From the NCBI GenBank assembly GCA_026826555.1, contig JAKSZT010054324.1, positions 9,408,034-9,472,033 on the forward strand: a stretch of 64,000 nucleotides of DNA, in the 5' to 3' direction. The notes under the pieces are model-generated. The model was not told where the DNA came from. It worked only from the letters and a program-made list of their open reading frames with translations, and did not search any database. Below, piece by piece: positions 22,241 to 33,650 of the stretch. Both the position numbers and the translations under genes were made by a program. Origin of the DNA: Tolypeutes matacus (taxonomy: Eukaryota > Chordata > Mammalia > Cingulata > Chlamyphoridae). Position 1 is the stretch's first letter; each line of letters begins with the position of its first letter.

Positions 22241-23625
22241 AATGCCTTTTGTTATTGCCAAATTTCTTGAACCTTAATAGCCTATTGTGACTTTACATTT
22301 CCACCCAAAATTGAAAAATATGATCTGAAAAATATGAGAATAAACAAAAAAAAAGAGCTTCCTCACAAAGAAAATTGGGTAAACTCTTGGAAACCGGGAC
22401 TGTTTGAAACAACCTGGGCCATATTGGAGCCATACTTCTATCCTCTATATTAAAAAAATTGTGAGGCTCATGATGCCGAGTCCCATTTATGAAGTCCTGT
22501 TTTAGAGCACATTTGACTCTGACTTGTCACTGGCTACAAGAAATGAACAAGAAGTGTGACTGGATCCATGCAAAGGTATGGAAAACTTGGGTGTGAGAAA
22601 GGGAATTCAGGTGTTATAGTCCTTGTTCTACCATATATATCTGACGGATTCTGGACAAGTCACTGCTGCTCTCAAGACCCTGTTTCCCCCTTCTTTAATA
22701 TGAGGATGCCATTAATTATCAAACATATTTCCCAAAACACTGTCCCAAGGGATGTTTTAGGGAAAATGTTTCCATGAGCACATACATTTGGGAAATGCTG
22801 TCTTTAACCCTATAGAAATCACAACTTTATTAGCACATTAAAGGTTCTGAAAATTTCTTCAGTAAAGTTATTTGTAAAAGCAATTTTTCTGTCAAATAGC
22901 TAGTAATAACCCTTAAGACATACCTTTGAAAGCACCAGCCCTCATAATCTCTAATACAAACTTTAATTTCCTAAAGATGAGTCTGGGTGCAGGATGGTGG
23001 AACATGTTGGGAAAATCGGAACATGTTAGAAGAATGCAAGCATTTTTACCTCATATTATATTGATATAGAAGTGAACATTGGAGGGAATATTAACAGAGG
23101 CATTGCTACACATTTCAAAGAATGACAATCAGTACTGGAAATGCCTGAGAGACCATTAAAAATGGCAGAGTATGCTAATGTTGGTGGTAGATGGGTGGCT
23201 AAATGGAGGAAGAAGAGTGACAAATATTCCCAAGTTTACACTTGGCATTAGCAAAGCTGTGGGCTAGGGTAATTGTCATGGACACAAACTTTGGGAGTTC
23301 CCTTTTTGTGTCTGAAGTTTGAGCTTTGAAGTAACTCAGGGACATCTAGAGAAGGAAGAAATGAGCAAGTGAATTTGATTGGAGGGGCTGGTAAAGAATG
23401 GAGAGAATGTTATATATTCTTGTAGTAGGTGCTTAAAAGGCTTGGAGTTATGCAAACATACAGATTTCTACACAATGTTAATTATGATTGTGTAAAATTA
23501 TTATCCTCAAAACACCAATAAATTTCAACTCCAAAATGGGTCAGTGGCTCTCTGCCCAAAGACCAAAGTTAGGGTAGACAAATACGAAAGTGCTAAAAAA
23601 AGATAAGATACTCTCTCTATGAAAT
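22241..23625. other. Mostly unassigned; possible MIR and hAT scraps
   Basis: Near 22,640-22,715, 'ctggacaagtcactgctgct' and 'ttctttaatatgaggatgcc' resemble a plus-strand MIR core. Near 22,735-22,800, 'gttttagggaaaatgtttcc' and 'catttgggaaatgctg' resemble the 3' end of a hAT-type MER element. Both are too decayed to call. The remainder shows nothing recognisable. Confidence 0.35.
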
Positions 23626-24670
23626 AATATTTTGTTCTATTTCTTTACATTTTTTTAATAATAGAAAATTTGAGACAGACCCAAAAGAAGAGAAAAGAAT
23701 ACAATAACCCCCCCACACACGTACCCATAGCAACTTCACGGCCATCAACACAGGGCTAATCTTGTTCATCTGTTATGCCATCCTTGGATGATTTTGAAGC
23801 ATATTTTGAGCATTATATACTTTATCAGAAAATACTTTAATATATATCTCTAATAGATAAGAACTTTTTGGAAAATATATAACCTAATACCATTATTATA
23901 ATTTTAAAAAATTAATAATTGCTTTTTTATCATCTAGTATCCAGTATACAAATTCTTTTTTTTTTTTTTTTTATTATGGGTAAAAATCAAAATTCTCACA
24001 ATACATACATACATTTGCAAAATGATATATAAATATATATGCATATATGTGTATTTGCTTACAAAAATGTTATTTATATATATATATATACATATATTTT
24101 AAGAGGTGCTTAGATTACCCAAAATATTACATGGAACCCACTGGGATTCCCATGTTGCCCACCTCCCACACCTCCCACCACATCCCACACAAACATCTCC
24201 CACAGTGTGGCCCACCAACCTCAATGAACTTACACATCCTGGAGCCTTGCCACCAACCATAGACCACAGTTCACACTGTAGACCACACTCTCTCCCACTC
24301 AGTTCTGAGTGGTGTGTGCTGATTTAAAATGGCCTACATCCATTGCCACAACAGTACTCAGGACAACCTCCAACTCCCAAAGAAGCCCCTGAAGTATACA
24401 AATTCTTTTATCTCAAAAATGTCTTTTAGCAGTTGGTTTGTTTAAATCAGAATTCAAACAAGATCTATACATTGCATTCGGTTGATATTTTTCTTCCTTC
24501 TGTTTAAACTTAAAATCATTCCTGATCCCTCTTTTTTTTTCTTTGCCATTTATTTGTTGTAGAATCCAAATCATTTGTCTGGTAGAATTTCCCACATTTT
24601 GGATTTCACTGATTACATTCCTATGAATTGATCTCAAAATTGACCAAAGTAAAGTTGTTTTTGAAAATTC
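23626..24670 (-). mobile_element. L1ME-type 3' UTR, minus strand, split by a young L1
   Basis: Left part: 'aagaatacaataaccccccc', 'catcaacacagggctaatct', 'tgttcatctgttatgcc', 'gatgattttgaagcatattt' and 'tctctaatagataagaac'. Right part (from 24,410): 'tctcaaaaatgtcttttagc', 'agttggtttgtttaaatcag', 'caagatctatacattgcatt' and 'gtagaatttcccacatttt'. Joined across the insertion these follow the order of an old L1M/L1ME 3' UTR in reverse orientation. It predates the insertion at 23,960-24,392. Confidence 0.78.
23943..24409 (-). mobile_element. Young L1-type 3' end with 17-bp target duplication
   Basis: A 433-bp insertion (23,960-24,392) in minus orientation, T-run first. It is flanked by a perfect 17-bp repeat 'agtatacaaattctttt' at 23,943-23,959 and 24,393-24,409. 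It is about 97% identical to the 3' end of the element at 19,593. I count roughly 13 differences, at least four of them at CpG sites lost here but kept there. Both copies share the internal (TA)n tract next to the tail. It is purely 3' UTR-like, with no ORF2. Confidence 0.92.
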
Positions 24671-25215
24671 TTATCTCACTATATAATCTTGTCCAATTTT
24701 TTTTCATCTCCCTGGATTTCAAGTTCCTCTTCTGTAAAATGTCTATTGCCCAAGAGAGTAGAAGGTGTGGAGGTGGGTTCTTGGTTAGAATATGAATTAA
24801 GTCCTTCCCATCTCAAGCCTTCTGTCATTATTGCATCAGACTTGGTCCCAGATTACATTTTTCTGCTAATTATACAACAAAACCTTTTTCTGAGCCAGTA
24901 AATGGTGGGCAGGGCAGCAGAATTTATACATGTATTCCTAATTTTGAATATCTAAATGAGTAGCTGTTTATAAAGGCAACAGAGATACTGCTGAAAATTA
25001 AACATGGGGTAGAAGACTTTCAGATTTAAAGATAAGCACAATGAGACACTACTCCACAGTGCCTGCCTAGAGAATTTGAATCTCAGAAGGACGTGGATCA
25101 AAGTGGCCTTTGAATCCAACACAAGGTTATAACGTTATCAACAGACTATAGACTAGAATCCAGGTCTCCTGTTACTTAGCCAGTGTTTTTCTTTATATTC
25201 TTACTTTAGTTTTTC
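24671..25215. other. No recognisable element
   Basis: Nothing beyond a vague MIR-like phrase near 24,715-24,745 ('ggatttcaagttcctcttc'). Confidence 0.35.
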
Positions 25216-25560
25216 CTGGTGGTCTTACTTAATTTTTTTTTCTAATACATACACATTATAAAAAATCAGAAACTTGAGGTGAGATAAACAAGTAGATTAA
25301 AAAATTATCCAAATGCTATTATGAGCCAAAGGCAAATATCATTTTTATCATAATTTATTTTTCCTCTGCATTTTTTTCTTTGAGAATATATTTGCTATAC
25401 AATTTTCTATCCCATTTTTCTTATCATATAATTTCCCACGTCTTTAAGTTTTCTTGTGTCATTTTAAATAGCTTCATATCTTACCATCTGTGTATCTCAT
25501 AATTTACATATTTCCTTTATGTTAAACCAGTGTTTTTCCTACCAATCCATAACATTGTAT
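25216..25560 (-). mobile_element. Probable old L1M 3' UTR fragment, minus strand
   Basis: T-rich reverse-L1 wording such as 'ctaatacatacacattataa', 'gccaaaggcaaatatcat', 'tttcccacgtctttaagt' and 'accaatccataacattgta' resembles reverse-oriented old L1 3' ends. No tail and no duplication, so the call is tentative. Confidence 0.4.
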
Positions 25561-28500
25561 ACTGCATGATATTGAACATTATAAATATGATAATTATTAG
25601 ATGTATAAATCAGTATAGTGCTAATTAATAATTAAAACTTTTATTTGGGATGTCTGGATGTTACAATATCATCTGAGCAAAGTCATTTCTGCCATTTTAC
25701 TTTCTATTACAGTCTATTCATCATGGGCTCCCACTGTACAAAATATTAGCCTTCATGGATTTATTTATATATACCATTTTAGCAATTGCAAGGACTGTAA
25801 TAACAAAATACACAAATACATTCTGTGTATTCTGGTATTACAGTTATTATAGTATCACAATTACTCTTGGGGATAATTATAAAAAGAAGGAATCAGGGTC
25901 TGAGTCCAGAAAAGGCAGGTAAAATAGAGCCAGAGTAGGGGATTTTGTAGAGAAACCTTGAAAGAGTTAAGGGAGTTAAGGAAAAGTAAACCCAGGACTT
26001 AAAATTCAACTCCTGCATCTCTCTTGGGAGCTGAGTTAGAGATGCTAATGTTATGCCGTTTTCATTGAGTTCTTATGAATGGAACTAAGTTATCTATATA
26101 GTTCTGTGGATTAGGAAGCTAGTTTAAGAAATAGCTGTTCTTTTGAGTATGTTAAACAACAATTTCTGAAATATTTCATTCCAAAATAAATATCCAAGTT
26201 TGTGTGCAGGAATTGAATACTGGATTAGAGGAGCAGACACAGAGAAAAGAAAAAAAGCCTTAGTATGTATGTATATCATCTGAAGCAAGACAAAATGAAT
26301 ATTTAGTCATCTCCAGGAAACTAAAGAAGTGAAAGCTCTTTAAAACCTTCTGATAAGCAAGTGATAAGGAGTAGCAAATATCACTCTTTTAAGATGCATA
26401 AAATTTTCTCTTCACTTCATGTGCTATGTATATAGATTTATTTCAATGAACATAAAAAACTAGAGCAGATTAATCATGATCTTGGCCCATCTAATCATTT
26501 TCCTTTTAAATTCATAAAATTCCCAACAGCAAATTATTTTTCCAGCGAGGTTTTCAGCTAGCTCCCCTGGTAAAGTGGAGGTTACTCTATGTGATAACTA
26601 TAAATATAGGAGACAAGTACTTTGGTTATCGTTGGATGATTTTACTGTGTATATAAGTTGTGTAATGGGAAGTACTATATCAGTGAGCTCTACAGCAAAT
26701 ATATTTTCCTTAGTCATTGACCTAACAAGATTGTAAAACACACATTATATAGGTATTTTGTATAATTCACACTATTTTCAAAAAGTATTAGGGTGCTTGA
26801 TGGAAAATACAGTACTGTGTAAAATTTAGACCCTCAAAATGGTGCAATAAAATAAAATTAGTTTTTCTGGTCAGCAATGTAAAGAAGAGGATTGAACTTT
26901 GTTTTGAGATCATTCATGTTAAAGAATGTCCTTAATGAATTTTATTGACCAGAGAGAAAGCTTAATGGCTGGGAAGCAACCAGGAGTTTGAAAAAAAAAA
27001 AATTATAAACATACTTATGTAAACACTCAAATGTTCTAAAGCTAATGCTAGATTCTAGCAAAGCATTTACTTTTAATATATTTGAACATTAAAAACTTTC
27101 AATTCATCGGGTAATACATCCCTTGAAAATCTCCCCCTTAATCTTCATTAAATCCAACAACTCCCCCCACTCTTTTTTGAGGACAGGCAAGATTCTGTGC
27201 TAAACACTGACGTAGAAGAGGCCACCACACCATCTGTACGGTGGTTTTATGTAAGATGCTAACTTTGGGGGAAGCTGGGAGAAAGGTACATGGGAAAAGT
27301 TGTACTATTTTTGCAGCTTTTTTGTAAGCCTGTGTGTAGGAATCCAAAGAGTACCGGAGTTTTTGCATTGTTTTTTTTTTCTTTCTTTTTTGACTTGACC
27401 TTTGCTCCTGAAAGAATTGACTGTGTCTGCCTTATTATGCTTTGCTTCAGCACCAGATAGATACCAGCCTATTTTGATTTTCCATCCTTGACATCACAGG
27501 AGGCCCCACACCCTACCTTGGTCTTCCCACATGACTCTGCCCTCCAAATTAGGCTGAGGGACCCCATGTTAGTGGGGGCTTCACTGTTTTTTTCCCTCAT
27601 AGTCATCAGATGAACTGTGTCAGCATCTTCAGTACACAGTGCTCTCCTCTGACACATCTTGCTCAGATGTCTCACCACTTTGGTAATTCCTAGGTTTTCT
27701 TCTTCCTAGTATATCATAGGGTTGAAAGGTGTATATTGTAGACAATACTCTATATCATGTCCCCCTATTTCTCCAAACTTAAGGCTAAATCTTGTTGAAA
27801 ACAAGTATATTTTCTTTTTACACTGGGAAAAGGGGAATGTGTGTTCTCCATAATAATCCCTTAATATGTTAGATTTGAAAATCAGCAGGGTATTGTGGAC
27901 CCAAAGCAAATCACTTTTGATGGCCTCATTTTCTCAACAAAGTAGGAGACAAGGGTTACATAATGGGTTTGAGGTGGGTCTTTTGTGGCTCTCTCTGGAG
28001 CTTGGGTAAAGGAGAATGCTTCCTTGAGAATTATTTTTCAAGAGACAGGGGAACTAATTTAAATAGGAAACTCTTTTCCAAATGAATTAATAGAATGTAA
28101 TTGCAGTGAATATAAAGCTTTCTGTATAGAGTTATTGCTTTATGTTTATTTTAATTCTTGGTACAGCTATTCTGGACCCTTTCTCAATTCATGGGTGGAC
28201 AGAAAGTAATGTAAAGGGTCTGCAAACAACAATATGGACTGAGGGTTTCTAATTTTATCAGCGACCAATTGTTATTTCAGAAATTCTCGGGGGTGCTAGA
28301 AGTGGAGAATATTCCAGAAAAGTCAATATAGCATGGAAATTAATACCTAAGGATCTCATGAAAAGTTATAGTATCACAGGTATTATAGGCTGATATGGAT
28401 TAATTACTGGATTAGACAACTCTTAGAGGTTTAAGAGCTGCCAGATTTATCAAATAGGAGATATCGTCATCTTCATTTTTCTTCTTTATATCAGGAATAT

Positions 28501-29244
28501 GTTTCTAAGGGTGGCAGTCATTTCGTGTTGATTTATTTTACTCCCTGTGCTCAAACTTTTCTGAGCACTGATCCTTTTATATTGTCGATACTGAATATGT
28601 ATTTATTGAATGAATTAAGTTACACACAATAATAAATAAAGCTTGAGAGAAAGGGAATGATAGTGGTGCTGAAGGGGATATACTAGTATTCCTTCACCTT
28701 TGGCCTCCACAGTTGCAGTGTTGTCATTGAGCAACCCTTACAAATAAGGCTACTTAGACCTCAAAAGGAACTTAACCTTCGCCATGCCTGCCTGACCCTT
28801 ACCCTAGGTGAGGGGGTGGGGCTTGTGGGCAGGTTCCGGCCATGCCTGGAGTCTTGGGAGCTGGGCTTGTGTGTGGGAAAATGTAGGGCCAGCCTCAGCT
28901 AGAGGTCCAGGACCACGGAGGAACTGGTGTCTACTTCATGGGTGGGGAAGGAGAGGGAAAGGTAAGAAAGACCCAAAGTGTCAAGTTCAGGGGATTTGTA
29001 GGGAGAAAGAACAGAATTTGAAATTAAGGACTGACAATGAGGCTGACAACAGAAAACAGGTAGGATATAGCCTAGGAGTCTAGAGATTCTAGAGGAATGG
29101 TATATGTGAGTATAGAAGCCTTTTCTAGAGCTCAGAGCCTGTGGGTGGGGAGGTGTTATTAAGGTTTCAGTCAAGTTGGACAGTACCTGAGCAAAAAAGG
29201 CAGAAACTCAACTGTAAATGCCTTTTTGCTGGACATAGTCTCTA
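25561..29244. other. No recognisable element (3.7 kb)
   Basis: Mostly AT-rich, single-copy-looking sequence. A short L2-like terminus may be present near 28,530-28,615 ('tatgtatttattgaatgaat'). A GC-richer patch lies at 28,780-28,960 with a 91-codon frame (28,808-29,083), Gly/Trp/Arg-rich and without a domain; a minus-strand frame overlaps it. I see no CpG island, splice-bounded exon or RNA gene. Confidence 0.4.
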
Positions 29245-29775
29245 TATATTCATTCAAGAAATATTTATTGATTTTGTAATATGTATGAGACAATGCATTA
29301 GGAACTAGGACTATAGTGCCAAACAACAACAACAAAAACAGTCAAGGGCTCTAGCCTAAATTTGGCCGGAGTGTCAGGGAAGGTTTTTATGAGGAAATGA
29401 CATTTAAGCTGACACTTAAAGAATGAGGAGTTTGCAAAGGGCAAGTGTTCCATGTTGCAGAAAGAGCATGATTGAAGACTTGAGGTTAGAGGAAACCAAG
29501 TCAGTAAATAAGGCTGAACATGGTAGGTAAAGAAGCTTAGTGGGGATGGAGAGCTCAGATCATACAGGGTCTTGTAGGTAAATTCAGAATCTTAGTTTTT
29601 TCCAAAAAGCAGTGTGCAGCTATCGAAGGGTTTTAAAGGTTTTAAGAAGTAGAGATGTAATTAGATCTGCAATTAGATCTGAGACTGTTATCTCAGAATA
29701 ATTGGAGGAGTAAAGAAAATATGTCAATACCAATCAGGAATTTGTTTCAGTGGTCCAGGTGGGAGATAGTAGCAA
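29245..29775 (-). mobile_element. L2 LINE, minus strand
   Basis: Begins with the reversed L2 terminus 'ttcattcaagaaatatttat' followed by 'gcattaggaactaggacta'. It continues through 'cagggaaggtttttatgagg', 'aaatgacatttaagctgaca', 'tacagggtcttgtagg' and 'gaagggttttaaaggttt', all recognisable as reverse complements of L2 3' phrases. An (AAC)n stretch near 29,322-29,340 has expanded inside. Confidence 0.78.
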
Positions 29776-29925
29776 AATACCATTTCCATTTTTCATATTG
29801 TCAAACCACAATTAGCACTGGTGATGGTGTTCAGAAATAGGCAAATTCAAACATTGTGCATCTGGAAACTTGTCAACATCCACACACTTCTAGCTCTAGT
29901 TCCAACACTTCTGGCTCTTGGAGTT

Positions 29926-30345
29926 TACTTTGGAAATATACCCAAATATTATATAGAGATATATATATAAAGACTTTAATTGAAATGTTGTTTGAAATAA
30001 CCTCAAACTGGAAATGTGACATAAATGTCTACCAGTATAGGACTTATTAAGTACAGTATGGTACTTTTATACTATGAAATACTATGCAATTTTTTGGAAA
30101 ACAAGTCCAAGATACATTTTTAATTTTTAAAGAAAAGCAAGTTATAAAAAATATGCTATGATACAATATGTGTAATCAATAAAAGACACATCTATACACA
30201 CATACAGTTAATTTCCAGAAAATAAGACTTGGGATGGAGTAAAAGAGGGAATTAAAAAAATTTTTTTTACCGATGTGTACTGTTTGAAAATTTTAACAGC
30301 AATAATTTATTAATTTAAATAAAAACTCAAAAAAATAAAAAGTGT
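29926..30345 (+). mobile_element. Old L1M 3' region, plus strand
   Basis: Carries L1 ORF2-end/3' UTR wording: 'gaaataacctcaaactgga', 'gacataaatgtctaccagta', 'atactatgaaatactatgca', 'aagcaagttataaaaaata' and 'gatacaatatgtgtaatc'. It ends in an A-rich tail near 30,340. Heavily decayed. Confidence 0.65.
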
Positions 30346-30525
30346 GGAATATGAACATGATCTTGTCAAAACCCATCTATTTCCCAAGAAGTTTTTAAAG
30401 CATTTCAAATTTACTCTGCTCCCACAATTGCAAATCAGTACTGCATCTGGAATACTCAAGGCTTGAGATTGACTGTTGGTTTCTGTGACTACACATGTTG
30501 GAATGGTAATATTTCAGATGAATGA
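30346..30525. other. No recognisable element
   Basis: Short interval after the L1M tail. No signal. Confidence 0.35.
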
Positions 30526-30565
30526 TATTATATATATATATATTATATATATATATATATATATT
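30526..30565. repeat. (TA)n microsatellite
   Basis: About 18 TA units with a single interruption (atta) near 30,541. Confidence 0.92.
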
Positions 30566-31548
30566 AAAATTTACACCACATCTCCTGAAATGTGCTAGCT
30601 TTCAACATGGCAGCAACTATGTTGAAAACACTCTTTAAGATCAAATATTATATATTGTCATGAATATAAAATATCCCTCAATGTAAAAGGAGATAATATT
30701 AAGGACATATGTAGCCATCAATCTTCCCAAAGACAAAAGCACATAACAATAATATAATGTGAATTTGGCCAATAGCCACAAAGGATCAGATCATCTCTTA
30801 GGTCCCTTCTAGACCAAGCATTCAAGTTAGATTTACAGGAATTTATATTTTAAATTTACATACTTCCTTTATAGGTACATATCATTGGCTTCAAAGGATG
30901 ACGTCTTCAACTGGAAGAAAATATCGGTCTGACAGATTGACACAGCTTCATAATTCAGGATGGGAAGGAAATTTGACCAGACATGAAAATGGTTATGCTG
31001 AGGGCAAAATAGAATGCCCTATGAGCCTCCCCAAATAAATTCCTTAAGAATAGCCCCACCCTTCTCAATTACTGTTGTTCTTGACCTTTCAAAAGTGATA
31101 AAACTAAATTATTGAATATTCGAGGATAAAATAACTTTTGGGGATGACTACACTATTGTGCCACATAACCATAATGGATCTGTTTCATAAGTGGCTCCCA
31201 GTATTCCTAAAAATTTAACATGTGGTTCTCACAAGCTGGGGTAAGCTAACTCCAGCACACCACTGGACCCGTCCCCCTTACTCATCTCCCTCTGCCTAGT
31301 TTCATCATCACTTTTCCAGTCCAAGCCTCTTCTGTTGCAATTTTGGAAATTGAGGATGGTTCCTTGTGTACATTCCAACATAAATATTTCTCTCTGCATA
31401 TCATTGTTTCCCAAACTTTATTTCCTTGAACCCTCTAGATCTTCAAGACTTTGGTAAAATAATTTTGGAAAATAATGTATACTAATTCCCCTCTTGGAAA
31501 CCGACCTTGTACATCAACATACAAAGCAGCTCTAAGTCCTGCAGTAAG
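30566..31548. other. No recognisable element
   Basis: Nothing assignable. The 61-codon minus frame at 31,229-31,414 has no domain. Confidence 0.4.
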
Positions 31549-32017
31549 AAGGCTGTCTACAAATAGACATCTGCACACCTATGCTCATAGCAGCGTTATT
31601 CACAATTGCCAAAAATTGGAAAAAACCCAGGTGTCCAGCAACCGATGAATGGATAAACAAACTGTGGTATAGTCACATGATGGAATATTATGCAGCTGTA
31701 AGAAGAAATGAAGTCATAAAGCATGTGGCAACATGGATAAACTTGGAGGACAATATGTTGAGTGAAGCAAGCCAGAGACAAAAGAACAAATAATGTGTGA
31801 TTGCATTACTATGAACTAAATATATTGTATAACATATTGTATGATTAAAAAAAAATTATACGTATCCAGTACATTTAATTGAGAAATGTATGTTTTTATT
31901 CAACTATATTTTCTTTTTCTTTTTAAATTATTGTTTATATTTTCAATTATTAAATGTACAAAATAAAGTTAAAAATAAAAACAAACCCAAAACAAAACAA
32001 AAAAGGAAGCCTGTCTA
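31549..32017 (+). mobile_element. 5'-truncated L1, plus strand
   Basis: About 447 bp of L1 (31,560-32,006), covering the end of ORF2 and the 3' UTR. It ends in an A-rich tail 'aaacccaaaacaaaacaaaa'. It is flanked by the imperfect duplication 'aaggctgtcta' (31,549-31,559) and 'aagcctgtcta' (32,007-32,017). A reading frame at 31,581-31,793 translates the ORF2 C terminus. Internal sequence after 31,795 is short and AT-rich, as in L1 3' UTRs. Confidence 0.85.
31560..31793 (+). pseudogene. L1 ORF2 C-terminal remnant
   Basis: The 70-codon frame starting at 31,581 contains IAALFTIAKNWKKP, then CPATDEWINKLWYSH, MMEYYAAVRRNEVIKH and VATWINLEDNMLSEASQ. This is the conserved C-terminal tail of mammalian L1 ORF2p (the cysteine/tryptophan-rich end downstream of the reverse transcriptase). 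All catalytic domains are missing through 5' truncation. It is a retrotransposition relic, not a gene. Confidence 0.92.
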
Positions 32018-32170
32018 ACTTTGACAGCCCATCTCAACTTGATTATGTAACTCCATTGTTTTTTTCATTTAATACATATTAAATCCTATCGAACAAGTTT
32101 GGAAAATACAGAAGGTAACTAAACAGAGATACATGCAAAAGTTCTTGAATTACTCCCTCTATACTTTCCA

Positions 32171-32732
32171 AGGGAAGTCCATTTTATATTATATTACATT
32201 ATATTACATTATATTATATTATATTATATTATATTATATTATATTATATTATATNNNNNNNNNNATTATATTATATTATATTATATTATATTATATTATA
32301 TTATATTATATTATATTATACTATACTATACTATACTATACTATACTATATTATATTATATTATATTATATTATATATCACGTATCATATCATATGTCAT
32401 ATCATATATTATGCATTTATATTAGAGAAGTTGTAAATTTACAGAACACTTGTGCATAAAATACAGAATTCCCAAATACAAACCTATTATTAGCACCTTG
32501 CGTTTGTCTGGTACATTTGTTACAATTGATAAAAGCACATTTTTCTAATTGTACTATTTTTATGATTGTACTATTAACTATTGTTAACTTAGATTTATCT
32601 TAGGGTTCACTGTGTAGTATAGTTCCATGGATTTGAAAAATTTTTTATTCTATTGCCATATCTACAACCTAACATTCCCCTTTTCAACCATATTCAGATA
32701 TATACTTCAGTGCAGTTAGGGAAGTTCATTTT
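32171..32732 (-). mobile_element. L1 3' end with expanded pentanucleotide tail
   Basis: A minus-strand L1 3' UTR (about 32,405-32,717), recognised from 'tatattagagaagttgtaaa', 'cttgcgtttgtctggtacat', 'ttgttacaattgataaaag' and 'ttagggttcactgtgtagta'. Its tail side is the (TTATA)n array at 32,186-32,384. The array and UTR together are flanked by a 15-bp duplication, 'agggaagtccatttt' (32,171-32,185) and 'agggaagttcatttt' (32,718-32,732), one mismatch. The array therefore lies inside the insertion, in the place of the poly(A) tail. Confidence 0.88.
32183..32384. repeat. (TTATA)n pentanucleotide microsatellite with assembly gap
   Basis: Tandem 5-bp units: TTATA with TTACA variants at the left, then a block of CTATA variants (about 32,320-32,349), then TTATA again. 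A 10-N run at 32,255-32,264 marks an unresolved length. The 108-codon frame crossing it reads a repeated I-L-Y pattern, because a 5-bp unit repeats every 15 bp in frame; it is not a gene. Confidence 0.97.
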
Positions 32733-32845
32733 GGTTATTATATAATATTTCTCTCCACATGCCAATGATAAGTGTTTTGTGGCATCTTGAATAATAAAAC
32801 AACATCATTGACTAAGGCTTATCTTTACCTTGTACCTGTTCTAAG

Positions 32846-33045
32846 GGATTTATATATATTAACTCATTTAATATTCACAGCAACTCTCTGAGGTAGGAAC
32901 TATTAATATTCCTATTTTACATATGGGAAAATTGAGACAGAGACAGATTAAGTAAATTACCCAAGGCCATTAAATGAACAAGTGTCAGAGTTTGGGTTTA
33001 AATTTAATCAAATAGTCACAGAGTCCATGTTCTTAAACATCACAG
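32846..33045 (-). mobile_element. MIR SINE, minus strand
   Basis: A long reverse MIR: 'ttaactcatttaatattcac', 'tgaggtaggaactattaat', 'attttacatatgggaaaa', 'agattaagtaaattaccca' and 'cacagagtccatgttctta'. It covers the 3' arm and the core. Confidence 0.8.
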
Positions 33046-33279
33046 AAAATTCTCTTCTGGGAAATTTCAACGCAATTTCAATGAATTTTAAAGCTCATTT
33101 AAAATTATTCCTTGTGATGAAAAGTATCTTTTTATTACTGTGCCTTTAAAATGTTTAATGGTATTTTGAATTTAACATCTAATTTTGGATTAAAATAATT
33201 TATATTTAATAGTAATGATAATAATAATAACAGTCATCAACTGTTGAGTGATTTCTGTGAGTGAGGGAATGTGACAGGC
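33046..33279. other. No recognisable element
   Basis: AT-rich, with an 'ataataataataa' run near 33,218-33,230. Confidence 0.4.
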
Positions 33280-33395
33280 CCCTAGGATGTCAGCTCCGTG
33301 AAGACTGGGGCTTGCCTGGATAGTTCCCTGCTAAATCTTGAGTACTTACATAGTGCCTGGCATAAAGAAGGCAAGTGGTAAATGCTTGCTCACTG
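33280..33395 (+). mobile_element. L2 LINE terminus
   Basis: Short sense L2 end: 'ggatgtcagctccgtgaag', 'catagtgcctggcataaag' and 'aagtggtaaatgcttgc'. Confidence 0.6.
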
Positions 33396-33439
33396 CAAGA
33401 AGGAACAAATGCAGCTTTATATACATTTAAAAAAAAAAT

Positions 33440-33650
33440 CTTCCATATTCTCCTGAGGAAGGTATTATTAACATCATTGCAAATGAGAAAACCATATTTG
33501 ATAATTTTAATGGTAGCCACTTAATTTAACCATCTACTGAGCTCATCCAAATGACATTAAGATATTTGCCCAAGATTACATAGCTAGGAAGTAGTCCAGG
33601 ATTACAGGACTATCTCATTCCAAAGCTTCTGCTCTTAATAAACACATCAT
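33440..33650 (-). mobile_element. MIR SINE, minus strand, interrupted by a 60-bp insert
   Basis: Left part 'ctgaggaaggtattattaac' and 'ttgcaaatgagaaaa'; right part 'gacattaagatatttgccc', 'agattacatagctaggaag' and 'ccaaagcttctgctctta'. Between these two halves lies a 60-bp segment (33,492-33,551) foreign to MIR. It is the inverted copy of 34,088-34,147. Confidence 0.72.

Noticed and set aside
28808..29083. 91-codon Trp/Gly-rich frame in a GC-richer patch
   Set aside because: Low-complexity amino-acid use, an overlapping frame on the other strand and no recognised motif; treated as chance.
32133..32459. 108-codon open frame with a repeating I-L-Y pattern
   Set aside because: It is the direct translation of the 5-bp microsatellite (15-bp reading period without stops) across an assembly gap; no independent coding evidence.
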